From NCBI GenBank assembly GCA_028826165.1, contig JAPDFW010000081.1:1072501-1136500 (forward strand): a stretch of DNA of 64,000 bases, in the 5' to 3' direction. The notes under the pieces were generated by a model, which saw only the letters and a program-made list of their open reading frames with translations, ran no database searches and was not told the DNA's origin. The DNA comes from Anaeramoeba ignava (Eukaryota > Metamonada > Anaeramoebidae). A program made the position numbers and the translations under genes. Positions 44,806 through 55,766 of the stretch are shown here, in pieces. Every line of letters begins with the position of its first letter. Position 1 is the stretch's first letter.

Positions 44806-45517
44806 AATTAAAATTAAAATTAAAATTAAAAATTAAAATTAAAATTAAAAACAAAATTAAAATTAAAATTAAAATTAAAATTAAAATTAAAATTAAAATT
44901 AAAATTAAAATTAAAATTAAAATTAAAATTAAAATTAAAATTAAAATTAAAATTAAAATTAAAATTAAAATTAAAATCAAAATTAAAAATTAAAATTAAA
45001 ATCAAAATCAAAATCAAAATTAAAATTAAAATTAAAATTAAAAATTAAAATTAATATTAAAATTAAAATTAAATTTAAAATCAAAATCAAAAATTAAAAT
45101 TTAAAATTAAAATCAAAATCAAAAATTAAATTTAAAATCAAAATTAAAATCAATATCAAAATTAAAATTAAAATTAAAATTAAAATTAAAATCTTCCAAA
45201 ATTAAAATTAAAATCAAAATCAAAAATTAAAAATCAAAATTAAAAATTAAAATTAAAATTAAAATTAAAATTAAAATTAAAATTAAAATTAAAATTTAAA
45301 ATTAAATTCAAAATTAAAATTAAAATTAAAATTAAAATTAAAAATTAAAATTAAAATTAAAATTAAAATTAAAATTAAAATTTAAAATTAAATTTAAAAT
45401 CAAAATTAAAATTAAAATTAAAATTAAAATCAAAATTAAAATTAAAATTAAAAATCAAAATTAAAATTTAAAATTAAAATCAAAATTCATTTTTTCATTT
45501 TTTTCATTTTATTAAAA
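44806..45517. repeat. About 0.7 kb of (TTAAAA)n microsatellite spacer
   Basis: The longest spacer of the RCC1-BTB array: TTAAAA with TCAAAA and TTTAAA variants, ending in TTCATTTTTTCATTTTTTTCATTTTATTAAAA before the ATG at 45518. I see nothing else in it. Confidence 0.9.
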
Positions 45518-47374
45518 ATGGATTTATATTTTTTAAAAAAAAATCAAATGAATGAAATTATATTTTTTGGAAGAAATAAATACCCAACTTTTATAAAATA
45601 TGAACCAGAAAGAATAAAAGAACCAATGAAATTTCATTTTGAAAATGAAAATGAAAAACAAAATGAAAAACAAATTAAACAAATTTCATCAGGAAGATTT
45701 TCAACAATTTTCCTTTTCAAAAATGGAAAAGCAATTAAATATTTACATCATTCAAACCCAAAACCTGAAAAAATCCAAATTGAAGAAAATATTCAAAAAG
45801 TAACTGTTGGTTCTCATAACGAAGCTATTTTAACAAAAGAAGGAAATGTATTTGCCAAAGGAAGAGAGATTAATCCAAATAATCCAAATCAATTTATCAA
45901 TATTTCATCATTAATTGAAGATACAAATGATAGAATAATTGAAGATGTTGTTTCTGGAGCTAATTTAATTTACTTATTAACTTCAAATCAAAATGCTTAT
46001 GGAATTGGTGCAAATACTGTTGGCCAACTTGGTTTTGATTCTAAAACACTTAGAAGAACAGAAAATCCAATTTTAATGATGAAAAATGTTTCTAAAATAT
46101 TTTCAGGAAATACTTCAACTCATGTTTTTCTTTTAAATTCAAATCAAGAATTATTCACATGCGGATTTAATAACTTTGGTCAACTTGGACTAGGAAATTC
46201 AAGAACAGAATATAAAATTCAAAAATTAACCCAAATCCAAAATATTCCAAAAGGCAAAATAATTGATATTAAATGTGGAATTTATCATTCAATAATGTTG
46301 ATTGAAGATGAAGATGATGAATATCAAAATCAAAATCAATATCAAAATCAAAATCAAAATCAAAATCCAAAAAGAAAACTTTATTCATGTGGAAATTATT
46401 ACTATAATGGACTTGATGAAACAAACGATAAAAGTGAATTTACTGAAATTCAATTATCTTTATTTGAAAATGATGATATTCTTGATTTTTCTGTTGGATA
46501 TGATCATACTTTGATTTTAACTTACAAAAGGAAATTAATTGCATTTGGAAACAATTCATATGGCCAATTAGGAATTGGAAATACAATTTTTCAAAGAATT
46601 CCAATTCAAATTGAACTTCCTAAATTATTATTTGATATTTCTAATTATCATCTTTCTTGTGGATATAACAGATCATTTCTTTATTATTCTACTTCTTTTT
46701 CCAATCTTGAAGAAGATTTGATAAAATTATTTAGAAGAAAAGAATTTTGTGATATTTCATTTGATACAATCAGTCGAGAAAAGATTGAAGCTCATAAATT
46801 AATATTGAAATATAGATTAAATCAAAATCAAAATCAAATTGAAAAACTTCAAGAAATTATTTCAAAAAAATCAATTAAAGAATCAAATCAAATATTTGAA
46901 ATGATTTATTCAAACAGAAAGATAAATCCAAAATTATATTCTGAAATTAAAGAAATTATAAATTCAAATGAAAAAATTGAAGAAACAATGAAAAGAATTT
47001 ATTTAAATGAAAATGAAAATGAAAATGAAAATGAAAATGAAAATGAAAAAGATTTTATTATTGAAAGAAAAGAAAACCAATATAAATTTCCAAAATTAAT
47101 ATTAATAATGAGAAGTGAATTATATCGAGGAATGTTTTTATCTGTAACAAATGATACTTCAAATAAAGTTAAAGATTATAGTGAATTAAGTAATAAATCA
47201 TTTCAAATATTTGAATATTGGATTTATTCAAATCAAATTAAAAATGGAATTCAAATTACACAAGAAATAATTGATGAATTAGAAACTGGAATTGATTATT
47301 TTCAATTAAATCAAACAAATCCAAATTTATTTGATTTATTAATTAGCAAATTTCAAAAACAAAAACAAAATTAA
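45518..47374 (+). CDS. RCC1-BTB protein, copy 5
   Basis: Intronless, 618 residues, nearest to copy 3. The two share the MDLYFLKKNQ extension, the KYPTFIK start region, the TISREKIEAHK variant of the first BTB and the upstream 30 bp. Blades: ANTVGQLGFDS, FNNFGQLGLGN, NNSYGQLGIGN. The NEN tract in the BTB-BTB linker is longer (six NE units). Copies 3 and 5 alternate with 4 and 6, so a two-gene unit was probably duplicated. Confidence 0.92.
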   Translation: MDLYFLKKNQMNEIIFFGRNKYPTFIKYEPERIKEPMKFHFENENEKQNEKQIKQISSGRFSTIFLFKNGKAIKYLHHSNPKPEKIQIEENIQKVTVGSHNEAILTKEGNVFAKGREINPNNPNQFINISSLIEDTNDRIIEDVVSGANLIYLLTSNQNAYGIGANTVGQLGFDSKTLRRTENPILMMKNVSKIFSGNTSTHVFLLNSNQELFTCGFNNFGQLGLGNSRTEYKIQKLTQIQNIPKGKIIDIKCGIYHSIMLIEDEDDEYQNQNQYQNQNQNQNPKRKLYSCGNYYYNGLDETNDKSEFTEIQLSLFENDDILDFSVGYDHTLILTYKRKLIAFGNNSYGQLGIGNTIFQRIPIQIELPKLLFDISNYHLSCGYNRSFLYYSTSFSNLEEDLIKLFRRKEFCDISFDTISREKIEAHKLILKYRLNQNQNQIEKLQEIISKKSIKESNQIFEMIYSNRKINPKLYSEIKEIINSNEKIEETMKRIYLNENENENENENENEKDFIIERKENQYKFPKLILIMRSELYRGMFLSVTNDTSNKVKDYSELSNKSFQIFEYWIYSNQIKNGIQITQEIIDELETGIDYFQLNQTNPNLFDLLISKFQKQKQN

Positions 47375-47500
47375 AATTAAAATTAAAATTAAAAATTAAA
47401 ATTAAAATTAAAATTAAAATTAAAATTAAAATTCCAAAAATTATTTTTTCATTTTTAAAATTAAAATTAAAATTAAAATTAAAATTAAATTTTTTCAAAA
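47375..47500. repeat. (TTAAAA)n spacer between RCC1-BTB copies 5 and 6
   Basis: TTAAAA hexamers interrupted by TTATTTTTTCATTTTTAAAA at about 47440-47460. Confidence 0.8.
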
Positions 47501-49309
47501 ATGAATGATTGTTTATTTTTTGGTTTAAATGAAAAACCGATATTAATCAAAAATGAACGAGAAAGAATAACAAAACCAAATATAATAAAAAAACCAATTC
47601 AATTTAAATTTGAAAATGAAAATGAAAATGAAAATGAAAATGAAAAACAAATTAAACAAATTGCTTCAGGAAGTTATACAACAATTTTCCTTTTTAAAAA
47701 TGGAAAAGCAATAGAATACTTACATGAAAATGATTCAAACCAAAATCCTTCAAAAATCCAAATTGAAGAAAATATTCAAAAAGTAACTGTTGGTCGTCTA
47801 AATGAAGCTATTTTAACAAAAGAAGGAAATGTATTCGCCAAAGGAAGAGATATTAATCGAAATAACCCAAATAAATTTATCAATATTTCATCATTAATTG
47901 AAGATACAAATGATAGAATAATTGAAGATATTATTTCTGGATCTTATTCAATTTACTTATTAACTTCAAATCAAAATGCTTATGGAATTGGTGCTAATTA
48001 TGATGGTCAACTTGGTTTTGATTCTAAAACACTTGGAACAGAAAAACCAATTTTAATGATGAAAAATGTTTCTAAAATATTTTCAGGAAATACTTCAACT
48101 CATGTTTTTCTTTTAAATTCAAATCAAGAATTATTTGGATGTGGTGATAATGAACATGATCAACTTGGATTAGGAGAATCAAGAAAAGAAAATAAAATCC
48201 AAAAATTAACCAAAATCCAAAATATTCCAAAAGGTAAAATAATTGATATTAAATGTGGAATTGATCATTCAATAATGTTGATTGAAAATGAAAATGATGA
48301 ATATCAAAATCAAAATCCAAAAAGAAAAGTTTATTCATGTGGATATTATCTATTTAATGGACTTGGCAAAAATAGAAATACTTATGAATTTACTGAAATC
48401 AAATCATCTTTATTTGAAAATGATGATAATATTCTTGATTTTTCTGTTGGAGTATATCATACTTTGATTTTAACATCTAATTCAAAATTAATAGTATTTG
48501 GAAGTAATTCTTGGGCACAATTAGGAAATGGAGATACAGAATATCAACCAATTCCAATTCAAATTGAACTTCCTAAATTAAGATTTAATGAAAATATTTC
48601 TAATTATCATATTTCTTGTGGGTCTTATAAATCATTTCTTTATTATTCTCCTCTTTCTTTTTCCAATCTTGAAGAAGATTTGATAAAACTATTTGAAAGA
48701 AAAGAATTTTGTGATATTTCATTTAAAACCAAAAATGGAGAAATAATTGAAGCTCATAAATTAATATTGAAATATAGATTAAATCAAAATCAAAATGAAA
48801 TTGAAAAACTTAAAGAAATTATTTCAAAAAAATCAATTAAAGAATCAAATCAAATATTTAAAATGATTTATTCAAATAATTCCAAAATAAATCCAAAATT
48901 ATATTCTGAAATTAAAGAAATTATAAATTCTAATGAAAAAATTGAAGAAACAATGAAAAGAATTTATTTAAATGAAAATGAAAATGAAAAAGATTTTACT
49001 ATCGAAAGAAAAGAAAAACAATATAAATTTCCTAAATTAATATTAATAATGAGAAGTGAATTATATCGAGGAATGTTTTTATCTGTTACAGAAGATAAAT
49101 CAAATAAAGTTACAGATTATAGTGAATTAAGTAATAAATCATTTCAAATATTTGAATATTGGATTTATTCAAATCAAATTAAAGATGAAATTCAAATTAC
49201 ACAAGAAATAATTGAAGAAATTCAAATTGGAATTGATTATTTTCAATTAAATCAAACAAATCCAAATTTATTTGATTTATTAATTAATAAATTTAATAAT
49301 CAAAATTAA
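47501..49309 (+). CDS. RCC1-BTB protein, copy 6
   Basis: Intronless, 602 residues, starting MNDCLFFGLNEKP. Blades YGIGANYDGQLGFDS, FGCGDNEHDQLGLGE, VFGSNSWAQLGNGD; first BTB KEFCDISFKTKNGEIIEAHK; second BTB-like module RSELYRGMFLSVTEDKSN; ending NKFNNQN. Last gene of the array; its 3' end faces the kinesin gene only 48 bp away. Confidence 0.92.
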   Translation: MNDCLFFGLNEKPILIKNERERITKPNIIKKPIQFKFENENENENENEKQIKQIASGSYTTIFLFKNGKAIEYLHENDSNQNPSKIQIEENIQKVTVGRLNEAILTKEGNVFAKGRDINRNNPNKFINISSLIEDTNDRIIEDIISGSYSIYLLTSNQNAYGIGANYDGQLGFDSKTLGTEKPILMMKNVSKIFSGNTSTHVFLLNSNQELFGCGDNEHDQLGLGESRKENKIQKLTKIQNIPKGKIIDIKCGIDHSIMLIENENDEYQNQNPKRKVYSCGYYLFNGLGKNRNTYEFTEIKSSLFENDDNILDFSVGVYHTLILTSNSKLIVFGSNSWAQLGNGDTEYQPIPIQIELPKLRFNENISNYHISCGSYKSFLYYSPLSFSNLEEDLIKLFERKEFCDISFKTKNGEIIEAHKLILKYRLNQNQNEIEKLKEIISKKSIKESNQIFKMIYSNNSKINPKLYSEIKEIINSNEKIEETMKRIYLNENENEKDFTIERKEKQYKFPKLILIMRSELYRGMFLSVTEDKSNKVTDYSELSNKSFQIFEYWIYSNQIKDEIQITQEIIEEIQIGIDYFQLNQTNPNLFDLLINKFNNQN

Positions 49310-49357
49310 AATTTATTTTAAATTAAATTAATATTTATTTTGTTTTGCTTTTTTATA

Positions 49358-52300
49358 TTATTGATTTTTGCATTCTGGTGATTCTTTCTTATTAAAATCA
49401 AATTTGGATTTTACAGTTCTTTTTTTAGAACGAGAATGCGATTTTGAAGATATTTTTTCTGGAAAATGATTTTTAGGAAAAGGATCAAAATTTTCCTTAT
49501 TTTGAATAATTGAATCCAAATTTGGAGTTTTTGAAACATTTTGTAATTGAGAAGAAAGTTCCAAAACTTTTTTTTCAAGTTGAGTAATTTGGGTTTTATT
49601 ATCAGCAATTGAAATCAAATATGTTTGCTTTTCTCTGTTTTGTTTTTCGTTAACAGATTTTTCTTTTGCAAGTTCTTTCCTTAAGGCTGATATTTCTTCT
49701 TTCAAGGAATTGACCTTATTATTTCCATGTTGAACTTCAAATTCAAGAAGAGCGATATTCGAATTCAATTGAACTTTTTCAAATGGTTCATTTTTTTTCA
49801 TCTTGTCTTCTAGTTTTTGATAAGCAATTTGGTATTTTTGTTTTTCTGTGCGAATTTGATGAACTAATTTCTCCAATTCAATAACTTTTTGTGTTAATTG
49901 TTGAATACTTAAGTTTGTTTTTTGATAAGAATTTTGAGGATCCTCTTTCCTTTCAAGTGAATTTTGAGTTTCCTGATATTTCTTGTTTTCCAGAATTAAA
50001 TTCTTGTTGATTTTTTGGATCTTTTTTAGCTCTGATTTATTTCTCAATTCATTTTGTTCATAATCTTCAATTTTCTGTTGAAGATCAAAAACTTGAGAAC
50101 GTAAATTGGATAATTCTTGAAGAAGTGTATTTTGGTTGTTATTCTCTTGCTTATTTTGAGAAGAAAGCAACGACTTATATTTGTCCATTTCTATCTGAAG
50201 ATGAGATATCTTGTTTTCGAGAAATTTCTGTTGTTTTTCATTTTGATTCACAATTTGAGTTTTTTCTGATTGAAGTTGGTGAATCTTTGCCTGATCTTTT
50301 TTTCTTTTGTCTTGATCTTGAGTTTGTTTATTTTCGAGAATTGCAATTGTTTCTTCCAAAACCTTGCAAGAATTGAGATGATCTTGATTTTCTTGTTCTA
50401 AGTCTTGTTTCAATTGAGAAATTTCCTTATTTGTTTCTTGTGTCAAAAGATCCAAAGCAGATTGTTTGTTGAGAATTTCGTTCTGGAGTGTTTCTGTGTC
50501 TTTTTTTGCTTGTTCCATTAGCGTTTTGACTTGATTGAATAGTTGTTGGTTTTGTGATTGTAATTGCTCAAGATGTTCATTAACCTTCTTTTTTTCTTCA
50601 AGTGATGATTGCAAATTTTCAATCATTGAAGATTGTTCTTGAATTTTATTGGCTTGATCGTGGAATAGTGCTTGAGATTCGTTTGTTAAATCTTGTATTT
50701 TGCGAGTAAATACATCTTCCACTTTTTGCTTTTCTTGATCTTTTTGTGTTGTGATTTCTTGCTGCAATTTGATTTTGGACATCTTTAATTGTTCATTTAT
50801 TTTGGAAAGTTGAGATATTTCTGACTGTTTTTGTTCCAATTTTTGTTCAAGATGGGAAATATTTGTTTTTGATGAAACACTCAATTCTTCTAAATTTTGC
50901 TGCAAAGAAGAAATTGTTTCGCGATATTTACTTTCATCTATTCTCTTCAGCTCTTCGAGCTCAGATATGACCTGTTCCTTATGGGAAATCTGTTTTGTAA
51001 GATGAGTAATTTGGCTACTTAGATGATTTTCGTTGTGCTTTCCTGTTGTTAGTTGACTTAAATAATTTTGTTTTTCATTCACAATTTCTTGAATTTCTTC
51101 TTGTTGTTGTTTAACAGAATTTTTCAATTCAGCAATTTCTGATTTGAGTGATTGATTCAACTCATTTTCTTTCTGCATTTGTTCCGAAAGAATTATTTTG
51201 GCTGATTTTAATTCCCTGTTTTCTTTTTCCAGATTTTCAACCTGATTTTCAGTTTCCTGAACTTTTTTGCGAAATTCTTCAATTTCTGATAACAATTTAC
51301 TTGCTTCTTTATTGGATTTTTGCTGAAGAAGGATAAGATCTTCTGAAAGATTTTCCTTTTCTGAAAATGTTTGTTGTAGTAGAAGTTCTTTTTGATTTAA
51401 TTCTTCCTTTAAATTTTCTGATAATTGCAAATTTTCATTGAGTTGTATTTGGATCAAATTGAGATTTTTTTGTGTTTGTTGAACTAAATCTTGGGATTGT
51501 TTGAGTTCATTTGAAACAGCTAATTTTTCTTCTTCAAATATTTTCAACATCTCTTCTTTAGTAGAAATGATTTCCTTCAAATTATTCACTGTAGATGAGA
51601 GATCTTGTTTTTCGTTGATGTTTGTTTGGAGTTTTTGATTTAAATCTTTGATTTGCGATTCTTTTTCTTCCAAAATTTTTGTAGAATTTGCTTTCAAATT
51701 CTCAATTTCTTTCGTCGAACTTGCCATGTTTTCTTTCATTTGTTTTTGCAGAAGTTTCTCTTTCTTCTCAAGAGATGTCTTCTCTTCCTCAAGTTGTTTT
51801 GATTTTAGTTGGAGATCGGCAATTTTCTTCTCCAGAATTGCGATATTTTGTTCTTGTTTGGAATTTTCATTGGTTAGTTTTGTTATTTGAGAATCTTTGG
51901 ATTCAATTTTTTTCTTCAATGAATCAATCTCTTTGCCAAGTCGCGTAATTTCTGCTCTTTGATTTTTGAAATTGGCTTGTTTCTGGCGGAGTTTGCCAAG
52001 ATCTGTTTCCACGGTTTGTATTCTTTTCTGACTGAATTTAAGATCTCTTTCTAACGAAGATTTTTCAATTTGAATTGCTGTTTTTTCTTGGATAACACTT
52101 TTCATCTTGGTTTCTAATTGCAGAATCTTTGCTTGATTTTTCTCTTGTATTTTTTTTTGATTTGCAACATCTGAACTCAAAACTCGATTTTCTCGTGTTA
52201 GTTTTTTGACTTGTTGATTTGCTGTTTCGAGCTCCTTCTTCATTTTAGAGGCATTGATTTGTGTAGTAGAAGAGTTTGCAGTGCTTGAACGATTCCGATC

Positions 52301-55300
52301 AGGAAGAATCGACAATCTCTTTGTTTGCTGGAAAGTATTTTGCTTTATGCCTTGTTTCTTGGCTTTTCCTGTTCGCGGTTTTTTGATTTGGTTTGTTTCC
52401 TGATTTTCTGGGTTTTTGTTGCTCTCTTTTTCTTGTTGAGTTGATACTTTCTTGGATTGATTCGTTGAATTAGCTGGAGCTTTTCTTTTGATAATTTTCT
52501 TTGTGTACTTGATCGGATTATTCTGTTTTTCTTCTGCTTTGCGGAGTTTTTCCTCCAATTCTTCTTTTAATTGCTGATTCTCAAAAAGTTGTTCTTCAAG
52601 TTTCTTGTTAGTTTCTTGGAGAAGATCGTTTTCCTTTGTGAGCTGAGTTGATCCTTCATCAAGCAATTCCACAGCTTTTTGGGTATTTTCAAGAGCATCT
52701 TTAAGCTCTTTAGAATGCAAGTTCTCTTGTTCACTTTGCAATTTCAGTTGTTCGTTGATCATTTCTTGTTCGCGAAGTTTGGCAGTAATCTTGTTTGCGT
52801 CTCTTAAGGATTTATCGTACTTATTTTGACTTTCTTCTAATTGCTGATTAAGTGATTCAATCTGAGTTATTTGTTGCTCTACTTGTTTCTTCAGATTTTC
52901 ATCAAGAAGATTTGTTTGCTCCATTTGGTGTTGAAACTCCTCAAGTCGAGCTTGCAGATCCTCTTTTTGTTCAATCAGTGTTGATATTTGGAGATTACTT
53001 GATTCAAGTGCAAGTATTGAATCATTCAACTCATCCTGAAGTTGGTGGACAATTCCCTTATCCTCTTCAGAAAGACTCATGTATTCAGGATGGTTTTCAT
53101 AATTGATGAATGCAGGATTTTGTTTTTCCGTTTCCTCTTGAAGTTGCTTTTCCACTTTTTCCAATTGATTTGTTAGCATTGAAACTTTCATCACCAAATT
53201 AGTTTTTTCTTCTTCAGTATTTTGAAGCTCGTTTCTTGCTTGTGTTAGTTGGTTTTCCAGATCCATGATTGTTTTTGTTTTTTCTTCTTCCATTTCAGAA
53301 AGTTTTTCTCTCAACAAATTCCCTTCTTGTGAAGATTTCTGGAACTGTTCATGATCTGTCTGCATTTTGCTCATTTCTTTCTCCAAGTTATTTATTGTTG
53401 TATCTTGGCAACTTTCCAGTTCCATGTTTCTTTTTTGGAGAACTTGAATTCTCCCTTCAGCTTGTTTTAATAACGCCCAAATTTTTTCATTTTCATCTTT
53501 TGAATCTTGGAAATCCTTTTTCATTTGCTTTTCTCGATTTTCATATTCGCTGATAATTGTTAACAACCGCTCGTTTTCTTTTCTCAAATCGTTTGAGTCA
53601 TCCATTTCCTTTTGATTCTCTGAGTTAGTGTTGATTTTCTGTTTACTAACATCTGATTCATTTTGATCAGATTCTATTATCATTTTTCCACTGTTTTCAT
53701 CATTTGAATTAGAAATTGTATTTTCCTGATTATTATTTGAAGGATCTTGAGAATCCATAATTTCCAAATCTTCTGGATCTTTGAATCTGAGATTTTTCAC
53801 AACATTTTCATTATCCTTTCTTTTTTTTCTCATTCGAGGTCTTTGATTCTCGAGCGAATTTGTATTTTCTTTGGAAAAGTTATTGGATAATTGAAATCTT
53901 TTTGGGGAAAGAAGTTGTTCACTTTCTTGATCAATACGAAAGAGATCGAAATCAGAATTTGGACCTGTTCTATAACCTGGATGCCAAGTTTCTCTACGAT
54001 TTGGTTGTTTTTGGATATTTGTTGTTTTTGAACTCAATAAAAATTGTTTGATTTGCTCTAATTTTTGTTGTTTTTCTTGTTTTTGATCATGATTTTGAGA
54101 TTCCTTTAATTGTTTTTTAAGATCTAGAATTTGCCTTCTGTATCTTCTTAGTAAAGCTTTGTCATCCATTATTTTGTTTACTTGGGGTTTATTTTTGATT
54201 TTCATTGCTCTAGAAGCAAAATCCAAAGAATTTAAGGAAATTTCCATATATTCTATTGAAGGACAGATTGTGCAAATAAGAAGAGTCATAACGTTTCCAC
54301 CCAAAGAAGGTTTAAGAATACGAGTTAAGAAGCTATCTCTAAAAGGGATATGACCACTAAATATTTAAAAAAAAATCAAATCAAAAAAATCAATTCAAAA
54401 AAATCAATTCAAAAAAATCAATTCAAAAAAATAATTACTCTTTTCCTTTACTAAGTCTCGAAATAACTGTTCCTAATGTTAATAAACTTCTATTGATATG
54501 TGATCCTTCTTTCATTCTTAATCCTTCTACTCCTGTATGTGAAGCTCTTTCTGAACCTGCAAGATCCACAATTCTCAAAATAGAAACCTTGACAGATCCC
54601 AAATCTGATTGGTTTTGATCATTAGTTCTTTTTTCATGAAGAATTTTTGGAGCTTGATTCGACTGTTTCAACTTTCGACTTTCAATTATCATTGTGAAAA
54701 TTGTATGTGAACGACTACTTTTATCATTCATTTGAGTTGAACCAATATGTTTGTTCTTATTTCCATGCTCAAGATAATCAAGAACTTGGTCTGTATTCAC
54801 TACAACTTCTTCTCGAAGATTTTCAACAACAAATCTGTTATTTTTATCTTCAAAAACTCTCAGGTTTTCCTTCGAATTACTTAATAAATCAATTACATTT
54901 TCGTTATAAATTTCTAAATAAGAAATTCTCAATAAATATTCTCGATCAGGAATCTATTTTGAAAAGAAAAAAAAAGGTTGATTTAATTTTTTTTATCAAT
55001 TTGGGAATTTTGGAATAAAATTTTATTCTTTTAAATTTTGATTTTTTTACTTGTTTAATTCGATCAAATACATCATTAACAGATAATGGAATCAAACCAG
55101 GATTACTATATGAACCTGATAATGTATGAGTTTTTCCTGAAGATGTTTGACCATAAGCAAAAATTGTTGCTAATTTTCAAATCAATTTTTTTTCAATTAA
55201 TTTTTCAATTTAAATCAATTTTTTAAATAACAAACCATTAATCCCTTTCATCACTGAATCAATCATTTGCTTTCCTAATTTTTCATAAACTTGATCTGTT

Positions 55301-55503
55301 GATGTTTTCTCATCAAAAATTTGATTGAAATGAAAAATTTTTGGTTTTGAGTTTTTTGATTCAATAAGTTGATTTTTTGAATCAGGAATTGAGTTTTTTA
55401 TTTCTGTAAGTGAATTTTGTTCAATTTTCCAAGCCTTTTTATGACCTGAATTTATTTCTTTTTCATTTAACGGTCTTAATCTTATAGCAACTTGAATTTC
55501 CAT
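49358..55503 (-). CDS. Kinesin-7 (CENP-E-like) motor with long coiled coil, 4 exons
   Basis: Plus-end-directed microtubule motor; family members act at kinetochores or in cytokinesis. Exons on the minus strand: 55503-55236, 55169-55051, 54953-54439, 54356-49358. Phases 1, 0 and 2 fit and give 1966 residues. Motor parts: [14 protein letters not shown] at the N-terminus, P-loop [13 protein letters not shown] across the first junction, [15 protein letters not shown], switch [10 protein letters not shown], switch II DLAGSER, and [20 protein letters not shown] across the last junction. The neck region [18 protein letters not shown] is typical of kinesin-7. About 1500 residues of heptad-rich coiled coil follow, broken by a Pro/Lys-rich hinge near 52.3-52.5 kb (KRKAPANS). 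The tail is basic ([14 protein letters not shown]). Confidence 0.93.
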
Positions 55504-55766
55504 TTTAAAATATTAAAAAATAAAAAGAAGAAGAAAAGGAAAAAAAATTTTGAAAAGAAAAAAATAATTTTGAAAAGAAAATCGTTAAAAAAAAAATCAA
55601 TTTCAAATTAAAAATTAAATTAAAAATTAAATTAAAAAAAGAAAGTGGAATTTTTTAACGGTTTTTTTTTAATTAATTAAAGAAAAAAAAAAAAGAAGAA
55701 AAATTAAAAAATAATTCTTTTTTCTCCATTTTTTTTTCATTTTTTTTTTTTTTTAAAAATTTTTAA
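55504..55766. promoter_or_regulatory. Divergent spacer between kinesin-7 and the ankyrin-DHHC gene
   Basis: About 260 bp of A- and T-rich tracts. CTCCATTTTTTTTTCATTTTTTTTTTT at 55720-55750 (plus strand) is the T-rich TCATTT element for the downstream gene. No equivalent is seen on the kinesin side. Confidence 0.45.

Noticed and set aside
42798-45017. Minus-strand open frames in the RCC1-BTB spacers
   Set aside because: Translations of (TTAAAA)n only; hydrophobic/Asn alternation without start context or conservation.
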